NCBI RefSeq assembly: GCF_004014715.1
Contig: NZ_CP034835.1
Coordinates: forward strand, 3,720,001-3,784,000
DNA: 64,000 nucleotides
Direction: 5' to 3'
From: Pseudoalteromonas sp. R3
Lineage (GTDB): Bacteria > Pseudomonadota > Gammaproteobacteria > Enterobacterales > Alteromonadaceae
Shown here: positions 35,225-44,234 of the stretch, piece after piece
Layout: every line of letters begins with the position of its first letter
Numbering within the stretch: the stretch's first letter is position 1
Notes under the pieces: model-generated
Told to the model about the DNA's origin: nothing
Seen by the model: only the letters and a program-made list of their open reading frames with translations
The model's database searches: none
Made by a program: the position numbers and the translations under genes

Positions 35225-36592
35225 ATGTCGAACGCACTGTGTTTTGTACTCATGCCATTTGGCATCAAATCGACCCAGCAAGGTACCTGGGTAGATTTTG
35301 ACGCGGTATACCAACAACTTATCAAGCCAGCCATTGAGGATGCGGGCATGCAGCCGATCCGCGCGGATGAAGAGAAATACGGTGGGGTAATAGATAAGGC
35401 CATGTATGAGCGCCTGCTATTGTGTGACTATGCGGTGGCCGATCTGACGACGGCCAATGCCAATGTGTTTTACGAGCTGGGGATCCGCCATGCGCATCGC
35501 CGTGCCAGTACCACCTTGTTATTTGCGCAAAAATCAGACGACACCAGTTGTGCCAATTTACCGTTTGATGTAAACAGCTTACGCGCATTACCCTACCAGC
35601 TCGATAGCCATGGCAAGCCGCTTAATCCGGCACGAAACAAAGCAGCACTCACCCAGCAATTGCAACACTGCCGGGCGCAGGCGAACGAAGATGTGAAAGA
35701 CAGTCCGCTGTTTCAACTGCTACAGGATTACCCGGATATTCAGCATCGTAAAACAGACGTTTTTCGTGAGCAGGCCCGCTACAGTGAATCACTTAAAGAG
35801 CAATTTGCACAAGCCCGCGCTCTGAGTAACAAAGCACAGGCCACAGAGCAGCTTAAGCAATTGCAACACACATTTTCTAATCTGGCCGAGGTCGAGCCTG
35901 GTGTACTGATTGATCTGATGTTATCTTACCGGGCTGTAGAAGCCTGGGATTGCATGATAAATCTGATTGAACATCTGCCAGAGCTGCTGGCACAAACAGT
36001 GATGGTGCAAGAACAATACGGCTTTGCCCTGAACCGTGATGGCAACAGCGACAAAGCAGAGCGGGTGTTAAAAGCGGTGATAAAACGCTACGGGCCATCC
36101 AGTGAAACCTTTGGAATTCTCGGGCGTGTATACAAAGATCGCTGGCAAGCAGCACAAAGTGCCGGCGAAGACGTTCAGGCAAAACGCTTTTTAACGAAAG
36201 CCATCAATAGTTATCTCGATGGCTTTAACAGTGACTGGCGAGATGCCTACCCAGGCGTCAATGCTGTCACCCTTATGGAAGCCATGGATCCACCGGATCC
36301 CCGTCGAGACCAGCTTTTACCTGTAGTCCGTTATGCGGTAGAGCGAAAAATTGAATCCGGCAGCGGCGACTTCTGGGACCATATGACCCTGGCAGAACTG
36401 GCCGTGATTGGCAGCGACCCCGGTGCGGCGCAAGCGCACCTGGATGACGCGATCAGTTGTGACTATGAAAACTGGAACCCCAAGAGTACGGCTAAAAATT
36501 TCGACATAATTTACCAAAAACGACACGCACGGGGTCAGCAAGTGGAGTGGCTGAAGGAACTGGTTGAGCAGCTAAAAGCGCTTGACGTCTAG
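35225..36592 (+). CDS. TIR-like / nucleoside-deoxyribosyltransferase-like domain with TRAFs-binding-like TPR region
   Basis: 455 residues; ATG 35225 with AAGGA. Residues 1-~150 match the MPFG-type Rossmann-like domain found in bacterial conflict proteins: CFVLMPFG, IKPAIEDAGMQPIRADEE, CDYAVADLT, and VFYELGIRHA whose Glu is the usual catalytic or ligand position. Residues ~170-455 are helical and TPR-like and resemble the bacterial MAP3K TRAFs-binding (DUF4071-type) region (QYGFALNRDGNSDKAERVLK, AHLDDAISCDYENW). Such proteins often accompany effectors in NTP- or nucleotide-signal-dependent systems. It closes the patatin operon and has a terminator after it. Whether it is an NADase, a nucleotide sensor or a scaffold cannot be told from sequence. 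Confidence 0.82.
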   Translation: MSNALCFVLMPFGIKSTQQGTWVDFDAVYQQLIKPAIEDAGMQPIRADEEKYGGVIDKAMYERLLLCDYAVADLTTANANVFYELGIRHAHRRASTTLLFAQKSDDTSCANLPFDVNSLRALPYQLDSHGKPLNPARNKAALTQQLQHCRAQANEDVKDSPLFQLLQDYPDIQHRKTDVFREQARYSESLKEQFAQARALSNKAQATEQLKQLQHTFSNLAEVEPGVLIDLMLSYRAVEAWDCMINLIEHLPELLAQTVMVQEQYGFALNRDGNSDKAERVLKAVIKRYGPSSETFGILGRVYKDRWQAAQSAGEDVQAKRFLTKAINSYLDGFNSDWRDAYPGVNAVTLMEAMDPPDPRRDQLLPVVRYAVERKIESGSGDFWDHMTLAELAVIGSDPGAAQAHLDDAISCDYENWNPKSTAKNFDIIYQKRHARGQQVEWLKELVEQLKALDV

Positions 36593-36661
36593 CGCACCGC
36601 TCACCGCTTTTTTGTAAGATAAAATCAACTCAGGACTACCAGTTCACGTTAGTTCTGCATC

Positions 36662-36698
36662 ACTGACGCAGCAAATAACAGCGGCGTCAGTTATTTTT
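36662..36698 (+). terminator. Terminator of the patatin/TIR-like module
   Basis: ACTGACGC and GCGTCAGT arms around a 14-base loop, followed by TATTTTTC, about 70 bases after the stop of the last gene. Confidence 0.8.
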
Positions 36699-36739
36699 CT
36701 ACCGGTTACACCAATTTGCTGAAAGAAGCAAAATGGGTA

Positions 36740-38071
36740 TTACCCAAACACACAGCGAAAGCACGCCCCCTGAGGCTTTTGGATATAAATAAGATCGCCG
36801 CCATGACTGACCATGATCTGCCGCGACAGACTGAGACCGATTCCCGACCCCTGTTGTTTGGTCGTAAAGAAAGGCACAAACATCATGTCAATGACGTGAG
36901 GCTCTACGCCAGGCCCGTTATCCTGGATCTCAACATAAACTTGCTGCGCCTCGTTTTGCGCCAGTGTGAGCACAATAACCGGCGCTTCAATACTGTGTGG
37001 TTGCAATGCCAGAGTTTGCTCAATCGCTTGGATTGCATTGGTAAACAGGTTGATCAGCACCTGTTCCACCTGGCCTGCGTCCAGCATCACCAGCAGATGA
37101 GTTGAGACCTCAAGCTCACAGCGGATCCCTGCTTGCTCCAGCTGGCGCTGATGGAATGTCACTAACCGCTCTAATATCGGTGCCAATGCGGTGGCATTCA
37201 GACTGGGCCGCGGTAAGCTACTGATTGCTCTGAAACGAGTAATAAATTCACCAAGATGTTCGGTACGTGCAGCCAGCGTATCCAGCGCCAAAAGCAGATC
37301 GTCTTTGTCATCTTCATCATCAAAACACAAATTCTCCGGCAATAACCCCCGGCAAGACTGCGCAATCGACGATAAAGGCGTGATGGAATTCGCGACTTCA
37401 TGAGTCAACACCTGAGTCAGGCGTTTGTAGGCCTGCTGCTCTTTGTTGATCAAAGCATTGTGAATAGACGTCAGGGTGATCACCTTACGGATCTGCCCCT
37501 GGATCTGTGCCACGCTTATCTGTACTGACAAGGTATCCTGCTGCTCACCGTGCTGCCAGGGCGCACTGCTTTTAAGATGCGTATCACAGCTCAAGATCAG
37601 CTCGCCAAGATGCTCAAGCTCACTCATCTGGCTAACCGATTTGCCAAGCAAACGCGACACCGCAGGGTTAGACTCAATCACCTGACCTTCACTGTCACAA
37701 ACCAGCACAGCCAAATCAATATGCAGTAATAAAGCCTGAAAAAACTGCGCCTGTTGCTCGGCTTTAAAGCGGGCCGCCTGCAAAGTATGTCGGATCTCGT
37801 CATATTCCTGATGTAACGGGTGGCTGGGGCTCAGCCGTAAAGAACTGTCTCCATTGACCAATGCCCGGATCACTGCGGTGCTTTGCTTTTGCTGCTGCAC
37901 AAACAAGGAAAACACCGCACCACCACATACCGCAATTATCAGTAACAATAACAACCAGGTTGCACTGATCCCGCTCTGAAGATAGTGCCCGGTTGCAACA
38001 CTGGCCAGCATACATAACATACCCAGCTGTAAAGCGAGTAACCAGCGCGGATGACGTTTCAGATAAGACAT
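36740..38071 (-). CDS. NtrB-like membrane sensor histidine kinase
   Basis: 443-residue kinase with two N-terminal membrane helices (about 11-29 and 37-57), a PAS domain (LLLHIDLAVLVCDSEGQVIE), a NtrB-type His box (LTQVLTHEVANSITPLSSIA) and an ATPase domain (NLFTNAIQAIEQ, DNGPGVEP, GSGIGLSLSRQIM). The periplasmic loop is tiny, so the signal is probably membrane- or cytoplasm-derived. It follows its partner sigma-54 regulator gene by 9 bases on the same strand. The pair is divergent from an ABC/MFP exporter operon. Confidence 0.9.
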   Translation of the reverse strand: MSYLKRHPRWLLALQLGMLCMLASVATGHYLQSGISATWLLLLLIIAVCGGAVFSLFVQQQKQSTAVIRALVNGDSSLRLSPSHPLHQEYDEIRHTLQAARFKAEQQAQFFQALLLHIDLAVLVCDSEGQVIESNPAVSRLLGKSVSQMSELEHLGELILSCDTHLKSSAPWQHGEQQDTLSVQISVAQIQGQIRKVITLTSIHNALINKEQQAYKRLTQVLTHEVANSITPLSSIAQSCRGLLPENLCFDDEDDKDDLLLALDTLAARTEHLGEFITRFRAISSLPRPSLNATALAPILERLVTFHQRQLEQAGIRCELEVSTHLLVMLDAGQVEQVLINLFTNAIQAIEQTLALQPHSIEAPVIVLTLAQNEAQQVYVEIQDNGPGVEPHVIDMMFVPFFTTKQQGSGIGLSLSRQIMVSHGGDLIYIQKPQGACFRCVFG

Positions 38072-38080
38072 AGCCGCTCC

Positions 38081-39493
38081 CTACAGCCCATATTTTTCCA
38101 GTCGCCTGTACATGGCCCCCCGCGTCAGCCCCAGCGCTTTGGCGGCATGGCTGACATTACCCTGATAGTGTTTCAGGGCAGCGCGGATAGCTCTTTGCTC
38201 CAGCACTTCCAGATCAAAGGTGTCGTAGCTGGCAGAGATCCCCTCGCCAGTATTTCCCTCAGGTGTAACAGCCTGCGCAGTGGGGCCAACGACGGAGCTG
38301 ACATCCAGCATATCACCGTCGGATAAAATCACAGCACGTTCAATGGCATGGGCTAGCTCCCGAACATTACCGGGCCAATGGTAGGCGCATAAAACGGCCA
38401 TATCTTGCGGTGTAATATCCAGCGAGCGCTTATATCTTTGCGCAAAATGCATCAGATAATAGTTCACCAGCAAAGGAATATCCTCGCTGCGCTCACGCAA
38501 TGGGGGCAAACGGATCTCCACCGTATTAATACGATATAGTAAGTCCTGTCGGAAACGCCCTTCATTGACTGCCTGTTGCAGGTTGTCATTGGTTGCACAG
38601 ATCAGGCGAATATCCACCTCAACCGGTTTGGTGCCACCCACCGGCGTAATACAGCGATTTTGCAGCGCCGCCAGCAGCGTTGCCTGATGATTTAATGGTA
38701 AATTACCCAGTTCATCAAGAAACAGCGACCCGCCACAGGCCAGCTCAAAACGTCCAATCTTATCGGTTTTGGCATCGGTAAAAGCCCCTTTTTTGTGACC
38801 AAACAGCTCACTTTCGAACAGGCTTTCGGAAATCGCCCCCATATCTAGGCTGATCATGGGCTGGGCGGCGCGCAAACTGGCACGGTGGATGGCATGCGCT
38901 GCCAACTCTTTACCTGTACCACTTTCCCCGGTGATTAATATATTGGCATCAGACTGAGCTGCTTTGTCTATGGTGGCGAACACCTGCTGCATGGCCGCAC
39001 TCTGGCCCAGAAAGTCAAAAGCGGGACCCGTGGATGACTCACTCAAAGCCTGATTAAGCCCTTGTGCCTGGCGGGTCAGCTTACCAAGCTGCTGTTTGTC
39101 TTTGGCGTGGGCAAATGCCGCTGCGACCGCCCCCAACAGCTGCTCGTTTTGCCAGGGTTTGGCAATGAAGTCTGCGGCCCCGGCCTTAATGGCATCCACC
39201 GCCAGCTGAATGTCGCCATAAGCGGTCATCAGCAGCACCACCATACTGGGGTCCTGACTGATGATTTTCTTCAACCAGTAAAACCCTTCCTGACCACTGA
39301 TGGCATCGCGATTAAAATTCATATCCAGCAGGATCACTTCAATGCCGTGGTCTTTGACTATGTCTTCGATATCAAACGGGTTGTCGGTGGTTTTAACCAC
39401 CTGATAGTGTTGTTTTAGCAGCAACCGCGCTGCAATCAGAATATCCGGATTGTCGTCAACCACTAAAATGGCCCCGGGCTGTTTTGCACTCAC
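38081..39493 (-). CDS. NtrC-family sigma-54-dependent response regulator
   Basis: 470 residues in the standard order: receiver with phosphoacceptor Asp57 (EVILLDMNF) and Lys in FIAKPW; AAA+ domain with Walker A GESGTGKE, sigma-54 contact loop GAFTDAK, Walker B GGSLFLDEL and R-finger region; C-terminal Fis-type HTH (VSHAAKALGLTRGAMYRRLE). Being intact in GAFTGA-like loop (GAFTDA) it should activate sigma-54 promoters. The obvious target is the divergent exporter operon, which has a -24/-12-like sequence and inverted repeats upstream. Confidence 0.93.
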   Translation of the reverse strand: MSAKQPGAILVVDDNPDILIAARLLLKQHYQVVKTTDNPFDIEDIVKDHGIEVILLDMNFNRDAISGQEGFYWLKKIISQDPSMVVLLMTAYGDIQLAVDAIKAGAADFIAKPWQNEQLLGAVAAAFAHAKDKQQLGKLTRQAQGLNQALSESSTGPAFDFLGQSAAMQQVFATIDKAAQSDANILITGESGTGKELAAHAIHRASLRAAQPMISLDMGAISESLFESELFGHKKGAFTDAKTDKIGRFELACGGSLFLDELGNLPLNHQATLLAALQNRCITPVGGTKPVEVDIRLICATNDNLQQAVNEGRFRQDLLYRINTVEIRLPPLRERSEDIPLLVNYYLMHFAQRYKRSLDITPQDMAVLCAYHWPGNVRELAHAIERAVILSDGDMLDVSSVVGPTAQAVTPEGNTGEGISASYDTFDLEVLEQRAIRAALKHYQGNVSHAAKALGLTRGAMYRRLEKYGL

Positions 39494-39550
39494 TGTCTGT
39501 CCCTGTTTTATTTTTTATGGGTGTATTAGCTTAGCTTACTTCGCAAGGAT

Positions 39551-39601
39551 GTGTCCATTTATGGGCAGTTGCCCTGCTCACACTGTTCTATAAGCGGACA
39601 C
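39551..39601. promoter_or_regulatory. Inverted repeats, probable upstream activator sites
   Basis: GTGTCCATTTAT at 39551-39562 and ATAAGCGGACAC at 39590-39601 are reverse complements at 10 of 12 positions. They lie roughly 60-110 bases upstream of the sigma-54-like promoter, the normal place for NtrC-type enhancer sites. Confidence 0.5.
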
Positions 39602-39662
39602 CTGCGACCAACACCACAGCACAGAAGAACACTAAGTTACTGTATTTATTAATTTTTAAATC

Positions 39663-39680
39663 TTGGCATGATGATTGATT
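39663..39680 (+). promoter_or_regulatory. Candidate sigma-54 promoter of the exporter operon
   Basis: TTGGCATG-ATGA-TTGAT resembles the -24/-12 consensus YTGGCACG-N4-TTGCW with one change in each half. It lies about 60 bases before the MFP gene and downstream of paired inverted repeats, opposite an NtrC-family gene. Confidence 0.5.
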
Positions 39681-39739
39681 TGTCTAGAGCATCAGCCAAC
39701 ACAACATGGCTCAACACAGTTTGACAACGGGAGTTGCAC

Positions 39740-40984
39740 ATGGATAAAAAAATCGAACGCTCAGGATTACAAAAGCATTTTAAAGCAGGCATCGTTGTAG
39801 CTGTGTTAGCAACAACCATGGCGTATGCCTTTACTCAACAAAGCACGAATGGACGCAGCCAGAACGTGCCACTGGATAGCCTGACCATCAGCACAGTAAA
39901 ACAGGGCCCGTTTATTGATGCATTGAGCCTGCGTGGCCAGGTGGTGCCAAAAACCACCATCTATCTGGATACCGTCGCCGGTGGCCGGGTCGAAGAACGG
40001 CTGGTTGAACAAGGGGAGCATGTGGAAAAAGGTCAGCCGCTGGTGCGTCTGAGTAACACCAATCTGCAACTGGATGTGATGAGCCGCGAGGCCCAGGTGA
40101 CCGAGCAGCTTAACTTTTTACGCAACACACAAATGAACATGGAAACCAGCCGCCTGAATCTGCGCCGCGACCTGCTGGAAATTGAGCGCCAGATCAAGCA
40201 TCTGCAAAGACGCTACAAACAGTCTGTGCAGCTTACCAAAAAAGGCGTACTGGCGCAGGACACACTCGATGAAATCAGAGACGACCTGGCCTATTACAAA
40301 GCGCGCAAGGAGCTGACCAAGGAGCGCCAGAAGCAGGAAAACACCATTCGTGAAGTACAGGTTGCTCAGCTCGAGGACAGTGCCGAAATGCTACAAAAGA
40401 ACCTGCAATTTGCCCGTCATAACCTCGATAACCTGCTGATCAAAGCTCCGGTTTCTGGCTATCTGAGTGAGCTGGATGTTGAAATGGGTGAGTCCAAGGA
40501 GCGTGGCGCACGACTGGGCCAGATAGATATACCCAACGAATACAAACTCACAGTCCGGCTGGACGAGTTTTATCTGAACCAGGTCCATACAGGTATGGCG
40601 GTACAGGTATCGCTGGGAACTGAGCAGCTCAGCGCAGCAGTCAGCAAAATCGACAGCCGGGTTACTAACGCGCAATTTCAGGTAGAAGTGGCACTACCCG
40701 CCGGACTGAAAGATATCAAACGAGGTCAGAACCTGGATGTCGCGCTGATGCTGGGAGACAGCAAAAATAATGCCCTGTTGATCAACCGCGGCGCGTTTTA
40801 TACCAGCAGCGGCGGCAACTGGGTCTATGTGGTCTCTGGCGACACTGCCGTGCGCAAAGATATCGTGCTGGGCAAGAAAAACCGCGATTACTTTGAAGTA
40901 TTAGAAGGACTGGCAGCGGGCGATCAAGTGATCACCTCTGGTTATGGCCACTTTGATAAAGCACAGACATTACAACTGAATTAG
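39740..40984 (+). CDS. Periplasmic adaptor (HlyD/MacA-type membrane fusion protein)
   Basis: Membrane-fusion subunit of an ABC exporter. Start at ATG 39740 with GGAG six bases upstream; 414 residues. One N-terminal membrane anchor (AGIVVAVLATTMAYAF), the lipoyl half-motif RVEERLVEQGEHVEKGQPLV, a long coiled-coil hairpin (about residues 110-215, many Arg/Glu/Gln), the second lipoyl half (NLLIKAPVSGYLSELDVEMG) and beta-barrel/MP domains to the end. First gene of an operon with an ATPase and a FtsX-type permease. The substrate is unknown. Confidence 0.9.
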   Translation: MDKKIERSGLQKHFKAGIVVAVLATTMAYAFTQQSTNGRSQNVPLDSLTISTVKQGPFIDALSLRGQVVPKTTIYLDTVAGGRVEERLVEQGEHVEKGQPLVRLSNTNLQLDVMSREAQVTEQLNFLRNTQMNMETSRLNLRRDLLEIERQIKHLQRRYKQSVQLTKKGVLAQDTLDEIRDDLAYYKARKELTKERQKQENTIREVQVAQLEDSAEMLQKNLQFARHNLDNLLIKAPVSGYLSELDVEMGESKERGARLGQIDIPNEYKLTVRLDEFYLNQVHTGMAVQVSLGTEQLSAAVSKIDSRVTNAQFQVEVALPAGLKDIKRGQNLDVALMLGDSKNNALLINRGAFYTSSGGNWVYVVSGDTAVRKDIVLGKKNRDYFEVLEGLAAGDQVITSGYGHFDKAQTLQLN

Positions 40985-41027
40985 CCCCAAAGCACAGAAC
41001 AAGAACGACAGAATTGAGGAAGCAAAG

Positions 41028-41720
41028 ATGATTAAACTGACCAACCTAAGCCGCGTATTTCGTACCGAAGATGTAGAAACCATCGCGCTGAACGAGATTA
41101 ACCTACAGGTTAATGAAGGCGATTTTCTGGCCATTATGGGCCCCTCGGGCTGCGGTAAATCAACCCTGCTGTCTATTTTAGGTATGCTCGACTCGCCCAC
41201 CTCCGGCGGCTTTGAATTCGCAGGTACAGATATAGCCGGATACAGTGAAAAACGCCTCGCTGAACTGCGCAAAGCCTCCATCGGCTTTGTATTTCAGAGC
41301 TTTAACCTGATTGACGAGCTTACAGTATTCGAAAATGTTGAGCTGCCATTGCAGTACCAGAGCATCTCTAAAGCAGAGCGCAAACAACGGGTTGAGGCAA
41401 TTTTAAAACGGGTTGCTATTGACCATCGCGCCGACCACCTGCCGCAGCAATTATCGGGCGGTCAGCAACAGCGGGTGGCGGTTGCCAGAGCCCTGGTGAT
41501 CAACCCCAAACTGATCCTGGCAGATGAGCCAACGGGTAACCTCGACTCCAGAAACGGTGAAGAAGTGATGGCCATGCTACGCGAGCTAAATCGCGAAGGC
41601 ACCACAGTCATTGTGGTTACCCACTCGGAAAAAGAAGGCGCCTATGCCGATCGTCTGGTGCGTCTGCTGGACGGCCAGATCATGCTGGATAAAGCCAACA
41701 GTGTTTCGCCAGCGGCTTAA
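41028..41720 (+). CDS. ABC transporter ATPase, MacB/LolD type
   Basis: 230-residue nucleotide-binding subunit with all motifs: Walker [10 protein letters not shown]-loop [14 protein letters not shown], signature [15 protein letters not shown], Walker [14 protein letters not shown] and H-loop VTHSE. This subfamily partners with FtsX-fold permeases that act as mechanotransmitters rather than classical pumps. SD GAGGAAG precedes the ATG. Placed between the adaptor and the permease. Confidence 0.95.
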   Translation: MIKLTNLSRVFRTEDVETIALNEINLQVNEGDFLAIMGPSGCGKSTLLSILGMLDSPTSGGFEFAGTDIAGYSEKRLAELRKASIGFVFQSFNLIDELTVFENVELPLQYQSISKAERKQRVEAILKRVAIDHRADHLPQQLSGGQQQRVAVARALVINPKLILADEPTGNLDSRNGEEVMAMLRELNREGTTVIVVTHSEKEGAYADRLVRLLDGQIMLDKANSVSPAA

Positions 41721-41765
41721 ACGAGCCCGCCTCGTGATACCCAGAATAAGAAGGAAGTACCCGCA

Positions 41766-44176
41766 ATGATAGTGAATTATTTTAAAACCACACTCAGGGC
41801 CATGCAAAACGACCCCCGTCATTTTGCCCTTAATCTGGCCGGCTTTAGTATCGGTCTGGCGGCGGCTATTATGGTGGCCTTGTTCGCCGCGTATGAGCTG
41901 TCTTTTGACAAGCAACATCCCAACGCCGATCGTGTTTACCGTGTTCATACCGATTACCGGGCATGGGGTCTGCAACTGATCGCCGCGTCAGATTCACAGA
42001 ATGCGCTGAATATGCAAAGCCATGCTCAGGTTGAGGATATCATGATGCTGGTCTCGACCGACAATCTGGCCTACTCAGCCGAGCCAATGGCACTGGATGT
42101 CAGTGTGGCGGGTGAACAGGTGCGCCTGAGCAAAGTGTACCTGGCCACGGCTAATCTGCCTGATTTCATTACTATGACGGTGCTGCACGGCGACCTCAAC
42201 CGAGCTTTGAGCCGCCCGGGCCTGCTGGCCATCAGTCGCAGCGAGGCAACTCGCCTGTTTGGCAGCGAAAACGCCGTAGGAAAAACCCTGTCTTACGAAC
42301 AAGGCCAATACGAAATAGCCGCCGTATTTGACAATCTGCCGGACAACACCCACTTTGTGTTCGAAACCTTAACCGCTTTACCCAAAGCCACCAAAATGCC
42401 GTTCATTGGCTATGTGTATATGCGTCTGAGCGAAGGCGCAGATGCCGCACTGCTGGCACAGCAAATGACAGATACCATGCGTGAGCAATCGACCGGCCGC
42501 CGCAAACTTCGCGCGCTGGAATTAAGCCGCCTGTCGGATCTGCACTTTAACAGCAGTGGGCCATTTGAAATGAAACAAGGGGCTCGCGCCTGGTGATGCA
42601 AGTTTGTATCGCACTGACTGTTTTGCTGCTGGTCATCGCCAGTGTGAACTTTATCAACCTCAACATTGCCGGTGCTGCGAAACGTGCCAAAGAAGTGGGT
42701 GTCCGCAAGGCGCTGGGCGCCAGTAAACCTCAGCTTATCACCCAGTTTTTAACTGAATCTTTATTTATTGTCATGATTGCGGCACTGGTTGCACTGGCTC
42801 TGGTGGAAATGATGATCCCCTATGCTAATCAGCTGCTGGAGCGCAGCCTGTCTTTAAGCTTCTCACCGGTGTTTTTGGTTGCAGTGATGGCCGTGGTGGT
42901 ATTGATTGGGGTGATCTCTGGTTTATATCCGGCACTGTTTATTGCCTCTTTCAGTGCCAAACGCGTACTCAGTGGCGATCTGCAGCGAGGTAAAACCGCC
43001 ATCTGGGTACGTAAACTCACGCTGGGCCTGCAAGGTGCACTGTCTGTGGCACTGATTGTGGCGGCGGCTGTGGTCTACAAACAAATGGCCTTGATCAATG
43101 ATCTGCCCGTAGGGTATGCCAAGAATGACCGACTGATCATCAAAAACCTACCCGCAGAAGCCATTTACCAGCAAGCCGAGCCTCATGTATTGCGGCTCCT
43201 TAAATCATTACAGGGGGTCGCACAGGTCACTCAGTCTGATACCTTGCTAACCAATGATATGACTTCAGAGCTGTTTTTGGTGTTCCCAAACGGTGAGCGA
43301 CTTGAGGGCACACAGCCCACCATAGCCACCGGCTTCCATGCCGTTGAGACGCTGGGTCTGGAGCTGGTCGCGGGGCGTGATTTTTCTCCTCAGTTTGCCG
43401 GAGACTGGATCCAAATCAGCGCTGACAACACTCGCTCATTTTCCGTGTTGCTATCACAAAGCCTGGCCAAACAAGCCGGATACGACGACCCCAGCGTGTT
43501 GCTTGGCCAGACCCTAAGTTCACACTCTGGAAATGCTCGTGCCACGGTTGTTGGTATTGTAAAAGACATAAAAATCGGCTCAGCTCGTCAGCAGCAACTG
43601 CCGGTTTTACTCACCGCGGGCGATATCAACGTGGCGATTGGCACTTTGGTCTTGAAACTGCACCCGGAGGTAAATAAAGCGCAGGTGATGCGTCAGGCTG
43701 AGCAGATCATTCAAAATGAACTGGCCATGCCAGAGGTCGAGATCAGTCTGATTGAAGACGACTATCAGCGTGCCCATATCAACGAGTTCAGAATGCAGCA
43801 ACTGGTGCTATTATTCAGTACGCTGTCTATTGTGCTGACCTGTATGGGGATCTTAGGACTGGCCTCGTTCGCCACCATTCGCCGCCAAAAAGAAGTGGCC
43901 GTACGTAAGGTGCTGGGCGCCTCACGGATCAGCATAGTGACGATTTTATCCAGGGAGTTCATCACCATTGTAGGCGCAGGCTCTTTACTGGCGATCCCTG
44001 TGAGTTACTGGCTCATGAACATCTGGCTGAACAACTTCAACGACCGTATTGAGCAAGCGACCTGGGTATACGCGGCAGCCACACTGAGTGTGCTGGCCAT
44101 TACCTGGCTGACCGTCGCTTGCCTGGCCTTTAAAGCGGCTAGCACCCGTCCTTCGCTGATACTCAGATATGAGTAA
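41766..44176 (+). pseudogene. MacB/FtsX-type ABC permease, split by a 1-base deletion
   Basis: Permease of the exporter operon. The first part (41766-42596) has an N-terminal helix and the large MacB-like periplasmic domain and ends at KQGARAW. The second continues one frame over (VMQVCIALTVLLLVIASVNF) with the FtsX helices and a second periplasmic domain. Typical FtsX motifs RAKEVGVRKALGAS and RQKEVAVRKVLGAS are present. One extra G in the four-G run at 42579-42582 gives a single 803-residue protein reading KQGGSRLVMQVC. Since adaptor, ATPase and promoter are intact, a sequencing error is the likeliest reason. SD AAGGAAG precedes the ATG. Confidence 0.88.
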
Positions 44177-44197
44177 CCGCGCCCGTTAGCCACAACC

Positions 44198-44231
44198 AAG
44201 CGGCAAACTGCGCAGTGCAGTGTGCCGCTTT
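44198..44231. terminator. Terminator of the exporter operon
   Basis: AAGCGGCA and TGCCGCTT arms with a ~17-base loop followed by TTTTTCTT, between converging genes. Confidence 0.8.
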
Positions 44232-44234
44232 TTC

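Noticed and set aside
32289..36592. CBASS with a CapV-type patatin
   Set aside because: No CD-NTase (cGAS-like) or Cap2/Cap3 gene is nearby, and the patatin carries N-terminal TPRs, so I treat it as a distinct candidate module.
42579..42600. Programmed ribosomal frameshifting as the reason for split genes
   Set aside because: The rlmN, permease and HI0933-family sites lack a proper slippery heptamer and downstream structure, and these families are not known to use frameshifting. The lipase G run is the only site where slippage is conceivable.
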